64,000 nt of DNA from Nymphalis io (GCF_905147045.1 NC_065918.1:17112001-17176000); one strand, 5' to 3'. Counted from the first letter of the stretch, positions 46,501 to 59,000 are shown. A program made the numbers and translations. The notes: generated from the sequence alone by a model not told the origin.

Positions 46501-48671
46501 TCGCACGGGCGCTTCACGACAAGCCACCGCAGCGACGAGACTTGGACGAAGAAGTTTTCACCGGTAACGAGCCAATCACCATTTCAAGTACATGGTTTGA
46601 ATATTGAATGTGTACCTGGTGCACTTGCGTGTTGATAGGCGGCATGCCTATCGGGATCGGCGGGGAGCTCTGCGGAGACTCCGGAGGCATGGGCATCGGA
46701 GGCGGGTTGAAGTAATTGATCGGCATGAACTCCCCGATCAGCATCTGTCCACACCCAGATTTAGTAAACAAACTGTAATACAATATGCGCAATCACAGCC
46801 GAGGGTCAGGTGTTGCCCCTCACAACTTGTATGCCAAATTTCATGATAGTCGGTTGGGTAGTTAAGAGTACTCCTCTCTATGTATGACTACATATGACCT
46901 TCGTGATTCGCAACAAACAAACGCAACACGTGTGCATTCAACATTTATAAGGGTCCTATTATGTTTCATCGAGTACAAACTGTTTTTATCGGAGTATTTC
47001 ATGTAAGGGTAATTGTGAGAATTTTGTAACGATGGAGTCTTACAAACGAGGCTCTCGTTTCTTTATGGTGACAGTTGACTTTAACAATATACTGACGATG
47101 TACCTGCATTGCGCCCTAATTACAGACTGTAAAACCTGAAAGTAACTTATTTCAATAATTACATTGTTAGTTTCAAAATTTTCGGTTCATCTTCGCGTGC
47201 GACTATTTCATTCGTGTTACAATAAATTAAATACCGTCATAATAAATGTACCTTGTATTGTATGTATGTAACATACATCATGCGAAACATAAAATAATAA
47301 ACAAGTAATAATGTCCATTTTGTAGTTTGATTTAATGTACATAAGTCATTACTATTCAAATAACAACGACCGATCATAACCACACGAAATAAAGAGCGCC
47401 GGGATAAAATCAATATCGTCCCGTGTGTTATAATTAGATAGACGCATTGCAGGTGTATCGGCGGGGGTGTACCTGCGGGGGTGGTGCATGCGCGAGAATT
47501 GGATGCAGCGGCGTCCCGGGAGAGAACAACATTGGCTATTAGAAACGAAGCATTCGATACGCACGCGTACATATTGTATGAGAATAAATAATAATACCAT
47601 GAGATGTTTACTTTTAAGCAATCCATGTGTAAAATTATAGAAGGGGCTAATGTACCAGTAAAGGCTAAGACAAACGAAAAGATTATTATCATTTCAGTTA
47701 ATAACTTATAATATTATTAGCAAATTACCTGTGGATGAGGCAAATGCGCCATCATAGGCTGGAGTTGCAGAAAAACAAAGAAAATAAAAACTTTTTAGTA
47801 CAAAGAGTTTAAGATATTTATGTTAGTATGATTAATGTTAGTATGATTTTTGAATATAATTATGGTTGTATTTTAATCAAATCACTTATCATTTTCATCT
47901 ATTATCATCTCTCTATTAATTCATTAGACTAGTGAACAAGCAATCTAGCAGTCAAATAAGTTTATGAAAGTTTTATTACCGGGGGCTGTGGCATCGGATG
48001 CGGCATCGGTGGAGGGTGTGTGAGAATGGTCTACGAAAAAGGAATATTATCAAAGTTTTCCTCATATTAAGTACTTTTAATTAGACATGTACATGCATTG
48101 TTTTGTATGTTCCTGTTTATTATCTTCTTGTAGCGTCAATTCAGGAACAAGTCATTTCATTATATATTTAATGATTTTCATCCCATTCAATTTTGTATGT
48201 ATGACATGCTTATGCTTTTAAAATTAAATATCATTATACAAAACAACACTATGACCTTTATTTTTATTAACAATCGATGTATTTAATAGTTTCTTTATGG
48301 AATGAATTTCAATCATTTTAATGCTAATTATAAAAAAATTAAATAACAAACTAACTGCAAAGGTTACTATCACAATCATAAGAGAAATTCTTAAATCATC
48401 AATCAAAATGTTTAATTTAACATAAAGATCTTTTAACTTACTTTCTGAATTCCTGTGGGTGATGGATCCATAGTGAGATTACTCATAGCCTGGTTCAGCG
48501 ACCTGGTCGGTGTTGATGTGGAACGGCTCTGAAATATGTCTTCGATTAAAACAGGAACTGATTTAAGAAATAAAAACATTTTACCAAATTACTTACCATA
48601 TATGTAGCCAGCTTTGATTCCTGGGGTAACCCGGCAGGTGGTGAATATTGCAAGAACATTGAGGGATCCAT
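34522..48671 (-). CDS. PAN3: PAN3, pseudokinase subunit of the PAN2-PAN3 poly(A) deadenylase
   Basis: Recruits and dimerises around the PAN2 nuclease for cytoplasmic mRNA deadenylation. Eighteen coding exons: 48597-48671, 48442-48528, 47980-48030, 47729-47758, 47473-47535, 46616-46744, 46181-46280, 45471-45593, 43335-43421, 42809-43069, 42568-42722, 40563-40684, 39384-39486, 39153-39289, 38783-38858, 35023-35138, 34783-34945, 34522-34638. All phases agree, giving 664 residues. The N-terminus (MDPSMFLQYSPPAGLPQESK) leads to a Pro/Met-rich linker (about 55-180), the pseudokinase (about 225-530: AATFYTPETIRAEIYERN, HYALRRLH, IHTAGLACR, SADLKNLILYLLSG, MPMIGARFYTQ), a coiled coil (about 535-570: NGRLLRILIKMG) and a C-terminal knob (WSETGDRYMLKLFRDYLFH, LVVSYSELKHCLEAAFEEV). 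No CCCH zinc finger is visible. An acceptor at 48697-48699 shows a further upstream exon, coding or not. Confidence 0.93.
35489..35556 (-). mobile_element. tRNA-like SINE head
   Basis: On the minus strand it reads GCCTCGTTAGTCCAGAAG..., with the B-box-like GGGTTCAAGTCCACGG, then a non-tRNA body running towards about 35400. It lies in the PAN3 intron 35139-38782. It resembles a tRNA-derived SINE of a third subtype. Confidence 0.55.
35750..36190. repeat. Region dense in GATTA/TAATC words
   Basis: GATTAC, TAATCA and their complements recur many times (for example 35755-35800, 35820-35885, 36075-36190), forming many overlapping short inverted repeats. It may be a decayed MITE or simple-sequence expansion. 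No clear period is seen. Confidence 0.5.
36266..36330. repeat. 13-bp minisatellite, five units
   Basis: Unit TAGCCGTGCRCTG repeated five times, with a G/A variant at one position and a diverged last unit. Lies in the PAN3 intron 35139-38782. Confidence 0.92.
37676..37961 (+). mobile_element. SINE copy (tRNA-derived family A) with target-site duplications
   Basis: It starts GTCGAGATGGCCTAGTGG (A box), has the B box GGGTTCAAACCCGGG, then CACCACTGAATTTTCATGTG, AGGAAAACATCGTG, CATGTGTATTCTACCAACCC, GGAGCAGCGTGGTGGAATA, GGGAGAGGAGGCC and TTAGCCCAACAGTGGGACA. An 11-bp direct repeat, GACGACGGAAT, flanks it at 37665-37675 and 37962-37972. It inserted into a PAN3 intron, opposite to the gene. Confidence 0.93.
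38141..38508 (+). mobile_element. SINE copy (tRNA-derived family B), longest copy
   Basis: It starts GGCCTCGTTGGTCTAGG and keeps the family body, including AAAGTTATTGAGTC, GTAGCAGCCCGGAGTCTGG, GGATTGCCGTCCCATTGGA and GCGCAGTTGGCTAATCTC, and a 3' tail TGGAGGATATTATTATTATT. The B box is mutated (GGGTTCCAAGCCC). Lies in a PAN3 intron. Confidence 0.9.
41955..42100 (+). mobile_element. Decayed SINE (family A)
   Basis: Weak match to 37676-37961: AATTTTCATGTACTTAAT, GTGTTTATAATTCATCTCG, GTGCTGGGTGGT, AACATCG. The tRNA head is almost unrecognisable. Lies in PAN3 intron 40685-42567. Confidence 0.65.
43117..43160. repeat. 11-bp minisatellite, four perfect units
   Basis: Unit GGCTCGGGTGA four times in a row, 47 nt upstream (on the minus strand) of the PAN3 exon that ends at 43069. 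Confidence 0.95.
45035..45130 (+). repeat. Dispersed repeat copy, AATTTCATGACGATCGG family
   Basis: Carries CAATTTCATGACGATCGGTT, GAAGTTAAAACGTGA, CAAACAAACGCACATTCGC and a TTTTTAATATGAG end. Shares phrase order with 26060-26150 and 46830-46960. Lies in a PAN3 intron. Confidence 0.7.
46830..46960 (+). repeat. Dispersed repeat copy, AATTTCATGATAGTCGG family
   Basis: Phrases CAAATTTCATGATAGTCGG, GGGTAGTTAAGAG, ACAAACAAACGCAACACG and ACATTTATAAG recur in the same order as in 45035-45130. Lies in a PAN3 intron. Confidence 0.65.
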
Positions 48672-50000
48672 CGCTTCTCCGCAAATAAATGGCCAGCTGA
48701 TATGTGACAAGAAAAAAACCAATCAATAATGACACCATAACGGCCACACTCAGAACGGTACCGACATAGTGATGAGTAGTGCTATCTTATCCTTACCTGA
48801 TATATATTTAGTTACCCATCTCGTTCAATATTGTATTGTAATTTGTTATAATTACACCATTGCGCACTGTAACGCACTTGAGCATTTCGTGAATTTTACT
48901 CCGTGGACAATAATTATGCCATCCATAAATGAACGGTTTTTCAAAGCACTATGTTCACTGTAACAAATTAAAAACACAAATTGTTTATATGGCCTATTCA
49001 CAAAACAGATCACGACTGGAATATTCTAACAAATTTTTAAAATAAAAACCTGGAAAGGCCACAACGACAGAGACGTCTACATAATATAAGAGGTAGAGGT
49101 AAAACTGAAAACTGTATACGTGTTTGTGTAATTCAACTAGGTTTATACCATAGACAACTGTTATGATACTAAATTACAGAAACTATAAAATAATATTGAA
49201 TCTTTTGTGTCTGAGACACATTTCAATTTACCAATACTTTCAACATCCTGTAGCACATGAAATCCTTTCATCTTTTTAAAGGCAAATTAATACGTTTATA
49301 AATATTTAAAAAGACGTTAAATTTATTTTCTTAATTTGAATTAAATTTTTATATTAATATTTGCTTTGATTTTATATTATATTTTTGTAATGTCCTTAAT
49401 ATGACCGATCAATAATTTGAAATTTGCGCAGTACTTACAATCCTTATTATTACCTATATAGCATTATTATAACATCATTAAGCATTTTCTAATTTTAATT
49501 TTATTATTTTATTTTATGAGCTAAAAGTTTTTAAAAACCATTAGCTCATAAAAAAAAAACAATAAAATTAAACTATTTGTTCCTTTGAAATTGTCGGATT
49601 CTCATAGTAGAATATTATGAGAGGAAAATAAATGTCTGCCTTTTCTTATATTTAAATATTTACCAATTAAAAGCAGAAAAAAGCATATACCTACAAAAAG
49701 TTTTTGCTTAATCGTATTCTTTTTAGAGATTATTTTTTCAGTCCGTATTATCCGTATGGTCTATGGTTTATGCCATTTTTATTTTTGGGCCACTAATCAA
49801 GAAATCACTTAGTTGACAAATGTCATAGTTAATATTATATATTTTTGTTGAAAATTTAGAAGACACTGCCTTTCGTTGGTGTATTAATTTTTTTAAATTA
49901 TTTATATATCTTACTGAATAGTAATTACAAAAAAAATTAAATAAATAACGTATCCTATAATTTTTATATTTGATAAACAAGTTTTGACACGGTAAATAGC
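48672..50000. other. Head-to-head interval between PAN3 and syntaxin-7
   Basis: It must contain the PAN3 upstream exon (acceptor at 48697-48699) and the start regions of both genes. It is AT-rich, with no coding exon recognised on either strand. A hairpin lies at 49512-49553. Confidence 0.5.
49512..49553. repeat. Nested inverted repeat (MITE-like hairpin)
   Basis: Arms TTTTATGAGCTAA (49512-49524) and TTAGCTCATAAAA (49541-49553) are perfectly complementary. The loop itself contains the palindrome GTTTTTAAAAAC. Weaker complementarity extends outward (AATTTTATT against AATAAAATT, about 49496-49572). Confidence 0.88.
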
Positions 50001-50043
50001 GAACGTCATAAGTGATCATTATAAGGCAATAATTAGATTACAG

Positions 50044-50150
50044 GTGAGTATAACAAATATAAAACGTAGAAAAGTATACATAATATCTAAAAATATTGTT
50101 TATTATATATGAATAGGTTCCATCTGATTTAATTACTTCTATTTCTTTAG
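50044..50150 (+). other. 5' UTR intron of syntaxin-7
   Basis: Donor CAG|GTGAGTATAA at 50044 and acceptor TTTCTTTAG ending at 50150, seven bases before the start codon. The untranslated exon before it ends at 50043. Confidence 0.65.
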
Positions 50151-50157
50151 ATTCAAA

Positions 50158-53100
50158 ATGGAATCGTCATACCAGGGAGGTGTAGCGTTTGAAGATAACG
50201 ATAATTTTCAGCGCCTTTCTCAAACAATAGCGAGCAATATTAAAAAGATATCACAAAATGGTAAGTTATTATACTCTAGTTGTTAAAATATTATCCATGC
50301 CGTATTTCACATGCATTTTGTATTTCGATCACTCTTAAATGTAATAGCGAAATCGATGCATTGTCTGATTTTTACTCATTTCTTAGTTAATTTCTTAAAT
50401 TAATATTTAAAGCATATATTATTGAGTAAATTGATTGTGTGAAACACTCTATTCTGCTTTGAATCAGTCTCATCAATGTCCAAGATGGTCAACCAGCTGC
50501 AGACTCCGCAGGACTCCCAGGAGCTTAGAAGCCAATTGTAAGTTTCTATATATAATTAAAAATAATATTATATTTTCATTGTTCACTGACTGACTGAATG
50601 ATAATTAGTTCTTTATACTTTATGTTTTAAATATTTTGATAAGTGTAATTGATATGACATGAACAGCATTCAATAGTATATAAATACAATAAATAACAAA
50701 CATACACTTTTCACTATAAAAACGTTAATTGAAAAAGAATAGGCAAAAAATCTTATCCTGCATATTAAATAATTGGTCCTATTTACTTATTTTTATACTT
50801 CCTTTAAACTTTGAAATTTTTATATATGTATGTACTAATTTTATGCCAATTTTTTTATATAATTTGTTTTTTTTTCAATATTTGCATTGGCAATTAATTA
50901 ATTATGGCAAATTACTGTGTTTGTATTCATGTGATCACCGCTGGTGTAATATCATTCATTTATGGAATCAATTTCACACAGACGCCAAATACAAAATTAT
51001 ACTCAGAAGCTGGCAAAAGATACTTCTTCAATGATTATGGAGCTGATGAAGCTTAGAACTGATGTACCGGCGAACATGCTCACTCGAGATCGCCTCAGTG
51101 ATGAGTACATGACCACTCTGAATGCATTCCAGGTGAGTTTTATAAAACCAATGCCACAGTGATTCAAAAATGATAGTATAATGGAAATGATTAGTATAAT
51201 GGAAATAGTATGAAAATTCTATCAACAATTTAATTTACATTCTTCTCTTCTGTATTAATTTGGTCGGACTCAGTTGTTTTTACAAACTATTACATATTTT
51301 TTTCTTATCGTAAGCATACAATAGTGCAGTGGGTTCAAGTTAGTTAATGTCAGTCTTTGCTAGCATTTAAGTAATACAACTAAGTATGAAGTCCATTTAA
51401 TGTTAAGAGCAATACATGGGACTTGGGAAAACAAGCTTTATGATCTACCAACTTAAAGGGTTTACTGTTGTTAGCCATTGTCCACTTCTACCTCTACCAC
51501 CTTTTTTATCAGAGCAGCTCTGTCTTACATAAGTATTGTCATTCTTGTCTTTCAAATCAACCTTGTAAAGTTTTTACACACTGACTGTTAATTATATACA
51601 AGTAAAGCTGGAATGCAGGTAAGAAGGGCTTGGAAGTTGTTCAAAATGATTGATTATCTTGTGTGACTGTAAAATCCAATTTATGCAAAATATTGAAACT
51701 ACATATTGCGTTTGAATTTAAGTCAATTGATTGTTTATTAATGTCTCATTTAAAGTTCGTGACTCACTAATTCGTACAAATATTCAGTTGGAAATAATAA
51801 AAAGTGAATTTTTATTTGACAATAATTTTGACAACTAACAAATTACTATATTTAGTATGCTACAGTACACAGTGCAGAAGTAGAGAGGTGTGCTTATTAT
51901 GCACAGCTTTTCACAGCTTACTAGGTCGCGTGAATCTATCTTAAAAATGACCCCGGCACCAAATTGTTTAAGATGAGGTTGAATGAAAGTTCATAAAAAG
52001 AGTGTAAATTCTTATCTGTAAAATATAATTAATGTTTGTATAGACTTGAAATAATTCTATTTAGATTAAAACAACTCTGGCATTAGGTATTAAAATATTT
52101 TCATAATTAACCTTAATTATTTTTTGTTGTCGCTTATATAATTATAACATAAAATGTAAAAACTTCGCGGTTACAGTTTACTGATAACATTTGATGTCAG
52201 AATTATATTTATTAAAATCAAACAAAGTTAATAACCAATTAGTTGAAACGAATGGGCTGAAGTCACGCAGAATGCATCTTGCTCGTATATTAAATTATTA
52301 TAGGTTTTAAATTTGTGCGAAATTGTTATGTAATATATAGAGATTTATTAAAGTAATATTTTAACTTAATATAATATTTATTATCAGTCATAGTCACTTC
52401 GCACTATTTCACTCGTAGAAAGTTAGCAATTAATTCGTTGTTGTAATGGCTGGCTTACGCGACTTGAAAATAAATACGATTCGAGCAGTAACATTGACCG
52501 TTGACGTTGTAAGAATAATGAAGAACTAACGTCATACGTTAATGATAAACGGTAAAGAGAATTGTTAACGTTTGATTATTTATCAATAAATAAAATATAA
52601 AGGTCGGGAAAATAAAACACAACATGATTATTAAAAAGTCATTTCGTTATTACAATAGGAATATAGTACGGAACACTACTACACACCACTATAAGGTAAT
52701 GATAATTGTGGGTCAGGTAGCCAACACTCGCCAACACTCGCCAACACTCGCCAACACTCGCCAACACTCGCCGGTCTACCCGCAGTAGTCGTAAACGGTA
52801 AGCTATCTGGAGACCTGTCTCTATTATTATAAAAGGCATTTGCCATCCAAATTGAACGTTAACAAAGTCTAGCGGCTCCTCTGGTATTATCGTAATCAAT
52901 ATCGAAATGTATTTGTTAAAGTATGTTACATCTCATTGCAGACGACGCAGCGGGCGGCGGCGCAGAAGACGAAAGACGATGTGCGGAAAGTGAAGGCGCA
53001 AACTATCAACATCGGCGACCCGTTCGCCATCGGCGGTCAGTACCCATTAGTCACTAGCAGCTGCTGGCAAACGACGATTTTCTTTGTCGTTGAGTAAATG

Positions 53101-56079
53101 GTTACACTTTGTATGTTTTCGAGGGTCACGTCGATTTAAACAAAACCACGTTCTGGTTTTTTAATCAGAAGTTTTTAGTAACAGAAATATTATCTGATAA
53201 TGTTTTAGGAGCTCCGGTGACTGCGCTGATTAATTGAAATTACCACGTTCCATAGAACACGTGACTTGTAAGATATAACGTTGTATTTGAACGATATTCA
53301 CGTTACCGAGTTTGATTTTTCTAGAACGTGGACTCACACAGTCGCAGCGCGATGAATATATGAGTGTGTGGGTGTTGCAGGCGGAGCCAAGGATGGGATG
53401 GAGCAGGGCGAGGCGAGTCGAAAGCAGGAGCAGGTGACGATGCAGTCGCAGCGCGAGCTACAGCAGCTGGAGGAGCGCGAGCGTGACATACGACAGCTCG
53501 AGGTGAACTGGCGTTACAGCGCTTGTCTTGCACGTTACATACAGGAAGGGGGGCGCCCTATTGCCGGCGGGCGTCGGGTTTAGATGTCGACCGATAGCAG
53601 CGCCCCGCCACAGACGTCGTTCGGTCATTCGGCGCGTTCACCTGAACAACATTCCGCACGTTTGGAAAGCCGACTAAGTCACTCAGTACTCCCTAAGTCT
53701 ATTAGGAATTAAACTGACCGACGGACAAAATCGTATCGCATCATTCACGTAGGCTGGTATTAGCTATATGGGACACAACTTCTTGAATCGAATCACCTGA
53801 CAGAGGATAATATGTAAAGGCAGTTAAAATATTGTCACCAGTTCCAGAGGACCGACTGACGCTCTTCAGAATTCATCTTTCAGCTCAGAACGGGCCACTT
53901 TTCAGTTTGTGACGGTGGTTCCTAGTTGCCGCACTCGTTGTGACGCTGTAGTGCCCGAGCTCGCTGCTGTCGTCTTTTTATAATACTTGACATCAAATGC
54001 CTCAGATCCTTGAAATATATTTTACACATAAAACAGTTCACTTCTTTAGTAGATATTTTTCGTTTCGTTTGAGCATCTGGGAACTAGAGATCCGCGTGTT
54101 ACAGTCGGTGACAATAACGCTGCTGCGAGTTGTAACCGACGGACTGCACTGCGCCCTGAGACACATCATCGTTATTATTTTCAGAATGTAATCTTAACAT
54201 TATTTTGATCGCAATATCTGGACGCGATCTTTTTATTCCGAGATGCGCTATCATCGAAAAAGTAATTAATATTGTAATATCCTTGAGCACACCAACGTTC
54301 CCTACCGATGCAATTGTATAACTTTGTTCGCACTCTGGGAGCCTGCTGGACCAGTGGACCACACCATCGCCGCCGCTACTGCGCGACAATGTGCGCTGTG
54401 GCGATGGTGTGCTAGCTGACGCTTGTTCCTACTCACATACACGACATTACCCAATGTATATTATCTTCTTAATGAATCTACTGCCCAGGTTAATAAATTG
54501 TCGCATACTGTGGAAATAACCAAAGAACTCCACGCAGGCCCCGTGTACGTATGTGTGATGTGTCGCGTGTCGTGTTCCAGAGCGACATAATGGACGTGAA
54601 CCAGATCTTCAAGGAGCTCGGCACGATGATCCACGAGCAGGGTGCGGTGGTGGAATCCATCGAGTCCAACGTCGAGTGCGCGTCGCATAACGTGGAGGCG
54701 GCTGCGCACGAGTTGTCACATGCCGCTAATTACAAGGTACGTACTTAGTCTTACTCTTCTTTCAGTACTAGCGTTTTGATAACTTCAGGAGAAGGCAGAC
54801 GACACAACCAGCATAGTATGTGTCACCATGGCCGACGCACGCCGTTAGTCCGGCAAGCCTGTAGCTAAACTGGCTAAAGCGCCCTTCAGCGCGCGGCACG
54901 TGACACGACGTACTGCTCGTTTACGCTCGTATAACAAGTATATTCGAATAAAATAATAAGCGTTTGTAACGCTAACTAACGAAACGATCAACGAGCTTCT
55001 TGCTGGTTACAAGTGGGAGACTTTATTTAGTACGTGTAAGACAAAGTGACCGACGTCTTTTACACTAACGCAGTGTATGAGTAATATAATATAATCGAGA
55101 AATATATCCCAAAGAAAAAAGTAAAAAAGAAGCGCCTTATCCAGTGTGGTTTTCGAAAAACTTAATAAAAAGACTGGCGGAGAAAGTATATGATATTGAT
55201 TTCAATTTATTAAGAAGCAGATGTGAAATTTTAAATAATACAGACCATAACATTTATTTAGATAGGGTGGAGTACAATATTAAAAAAAAACAATACTTTT
55301 ACATTTACTTAAAAAAAACTGCGCTGATGACTTAATGGTGTGTAGCGGCTGGATTGAATCGTACTTGATGGGCTGTTTACTGCGACTTCAGGAAACCACA
55401 TTTTTTTAAACGACTGCCAACTAAGTATTTAGTGTTTCAAACACTATCAATTTCAATTATATGCTCTAGATCTTAAAATATACAAAAGGATAAATGATGT
55501 CAATGGCTATTAATATCCAATAGATTTAGACAGTCTTTCGGTATGGTGTGACCATTACTAATTAGTTAAAATTTTATAGAAGGTCCTCTACCAAAATAAC
55601 ACCGTTTATCTCAATGATTTCTTACCATTGAGTTACACAGTGTCAGTTTGAAGCGACTCGACTCTTGTTCGGTCGCGTCGAGTCCTCACTATCAATTACA
55701 TAATAATACAAATTACATAAAAGAATACAAAATAAATGTTTACGTCACTGGGCTTACAAAGATAATGTTTTCAAACAGATTGAAAGTTATAAAGATCGGC
55801 TAAAGTTCACTATCAAATCGTAGAGACTTGATTGATGTATGTTTCTTGTACAGTATTCTAAATGGAGGTATGACGTCAAGCAAGCCCGACGTGCGGTCTA
55901 ACTCGTACGATGTGTCAAATAGTGCACGCAATGCAAACGTCATCTATCCTTCGTATAGACAAATAAATGATTTGCCATTATTTATATTTCAGAACAAGCT
56001 GAGGAAGAAGAAAGTGTACCTGACGCTCATCCTCATTATAATTATATCGATAATATTAATCATCATCTTCCACAACTGA
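50158..56079 (+). CDS. Syx7: Syntaxin-7 (endosomal Qa-SNARE), complete
   Basis: Tail-anchored t-SNARE for fusion at early and late endosomes. Coding exons: 50158-50260, 50468-50537, 50982-51132, 52942-53035, 53381-53502, 54581-54736, 55993-56079. All phases agree, giving 260 residues, close to the 261 of mammalian syntaxin-7. The N-terminal Habc bundle includes FQRLSQTIASNIKKIS and RTDVPANMLTRDRLSDEY. The SNARE motif (about 160-225) has LQQLEERERDIRQLE and DIMDVNQIFKELGTMIHEQG, with zero-layer Gln200. The C-terminal membrane anchor is LTLILIIIISIILIIIF (about 240-258), followed by HN and the stop. The basic patch KLRKKK precedes the anchor, as usual. No lesions seen. Confidence 0.95.
52721..52770. 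repeat. 10-bp minisatellite, five perfect units
   Basis: CCAACACTCG repeated five times without change, in the long third coding intron of syntaxin-7 (51133-52941). Confidence 0.97.
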
Positions 56080-59000
56080 ACGGAATGGAACGGGACGGGA
56101 AGGGACGGGACGGAACGCCTCTCACGTCACGCAGCCCGCCGTACCGTCGCGTACGCTTCATCATATTATCGTCTACAATACGCATTGAGTACTAAACTAT
56201 CATATATAAAAAAATTGTTATTATTCACTCGAGTGAATGTATAATTAATCATTAAAACGTAAGATTTAATTATATAAATGAATTATTGAGTGTTTGTGTC
56301 TGTGTATAATTATAATATAATATGTTCAACAGTTTTTTAAATTTTATATACAAACTACATCAGAGCAACACCTGTGCTCACCGAGCTCATAGTCATAGTC
56401 TAATGATACTGTTTGTTTGATAACAGATTAACATCGTTTCATTAATGAACTAAGTTGCGTGCTATGTTTCGAAATGAATCTGACGCCCGACCCGCTCGTG
56501 CCGTCCGACAGGCGGAGTCCGGGGGGCGCGCGGGGGGAGAGTGTTACAAGTGCTAATATTTTCATTCATGTTGTCGAGTGTAGACTTGTTGATTGCTTGC
56601 ACGCCTCGCCTCGACCACGTCTCCCGCACGACGGGCCGAGTGCTCTCCTCGCACCGCACTCGTTCCGATATTTGTGTACATTTACGTAGTTAAGTGTCGT
56701 TTTGTATCATACATTGTGCACTTGCGACTTGGCGTTGCGTGAAATACTAACAGCGCTAGAGTTATTATGTAATATAATATATTTATTATAATAGAGAGCC
56801 TATTCTAAGATAAATATATGTATGTAGTAAATATGACGACGAAACTTGGGCTTAAGTAACCCACCCCGAGTACTCGGCGACACTTGAGTTACCAAAGTTC
56901 AATTTGGTTCATATAAACTTTAAATTGTGAACTCAACTTGTATAAACAAATGTAACGGGATTGAATAAGTATCGCCGTCTCTCTCTCGCGCGTAAAATTA
57001 AAACGATTAGCGCGTCACTTGGTCTGAAGAGTACAACAATAACACAACAGAACGAACGCCAATGTACATGTAAATAAGTGTTTGAGATTTTTATATAGAA
57101 TGGGAGTATTAGTTCAGCGAGTGGACGCGGTGCGGAGGGACCTGGCGCGGGCGTCGCTGGGTGTTGCTTATTAATATATTTTGATGTTAACGAGGAACGC
57201 GTAGTTCGGCTCGAGGCAACTGTTTAGTTACAATAAGCGTACTCGTAACCGACGAGAGTGATATGATTTGCTTAACGAAATTAATTCAAACGTAATACTA
57301 ACAGTAGTAATAATCAGCATTTATTTACGATACTACTGCACTAATAATAGGAAGTCATGACGTGCAAGCCGTCCGCCCGTGTCTCATGTTGTTTATTTCA
57401 GTGACTGCAATTTATATCGATTTGAAGTCTTATCTATTGGATTAATTTAAAATAAAACGAAGCAACACACAACAAGTAAGTCTGTCTGAATATCGACGTT
57501 TAGCAGGCTGCCTCTCAACGCAGACCGTCGCGAGTGCTGACCGTGTGAAATATACTTCTCGGCAGACGTCGCTCCATGTGCGATGTTAATATATAGCGAC
57601 GCAGTGACCAAATATTATATATACAAATGTCAACCGCTTGTGACGTTGTTATAATATAAACCATCATTATCGGCTATGAGGTTAGGAGGTATGAGGAGGC
57701 ATTTGTACTTAAGTGTAAGTAAGTATCTTCAATATATGAACTAAACGAAGTGTCGAACGTGAAATAATATAAGATACATGTTGCTTCTAACAATATACAT
57801 TATTACAAAGTATATTATATAAGTTATGAGTACAAATATATCGAAGAAATTTTAGATTTATGACAAATAGTTCACAAGGTACCGGAATAGCGTATTAATA
57901 GTGTCGGTCGGGCCGTTGGCGTCACGAGCGCTCCGCCGCGGCTTGTGTGGTCGACTCCATGAGTTACTAATAGCGTTGGGATGACCGGAAATTGCACTCA
58001 AGTGATGTACTACTCACCGGCTGGAATGTTGACGTCGCTAACGATCAATCTATAAATTCGTCTCTCGTTTCAAAGCTAGAACTTGCCTCTATCCCGCTGG
58101 CTCAATTGCAATGTAAATATTTTTTAAAACTAGTAATAATTTGTTAATGCCACGTGGACACCGAGTGTTAATGGTGGTTAGACAATTAATTGATTAAATG
58201 TGATGTATTGGGATCGTTGTAGTTCGTTGCCCTCGTCGTACCCGTGACGCGCCTTACTATCTTAAACGTTGGTCGCTCTCCGATCAGCTGGAATCGTGTA
58301 CTTGTTTTATATATATTATCGTGGTGCGGGCTGTTCATTAGATTCTTTGATATTAATTAGCGGTACCGGCCTACTCGTATCTGTATTAAGTCACTCTGCG
58401 CGAGTACGTGCGTTCGAAATGTTTACGGCCGCTGATCGCGCGCCCGGTAGCGGTGTATTGTTCGACAGAAGACGAATGAATCCACTCCAACGTGTATACT
58501 GTATTGCGTATCCAATACATAACCCTTAAAATGCTCCCATGAGGCGTCGGTCATCAACTATTTGAGCTGCGGCCCCACTGGGCGAGCAGACGGCAGGGTA
58601 GACTCGTTGTTATTTCATACGTATCGTTATCCCCTAGTGCGCATGCGAGGAGACCGTTAGGGTAGATGTACATGTACTGATAAAAAAGTTTCAGAGGTCG
58701 CATCTCGTTCAGTAGTCGCGGCTCTTCAATTGGCGAAGCTTGTTCGCGCGTTTGTGTGAACTTTGAGCAAATATATCAAACACGTGACGCCAATCGCTGG
58801 GCCACTGGTAAGGTACTCACGTCCACGCTCGGCCCGTGCGGCTCTTGTTGTAGTGTGGCGCGGACCTGTTTGCGGGCTCGGTCAGTTCCATATGTAGATG
58901 ACGTCTTTGCAATATTTGCGAGTACACCAAATATACCTTCAAACGGAGCGGTATCGCTACGCGAACACGCGAGCCAAGTGAAGCACCGTCTTTAGAGGTA

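Noticed and set aside
52721..52770. CRISPR-like array
   Set aside because: Units are contiguous with no spacers, and the context is a eukaryotic intron; it is a minisatellite.
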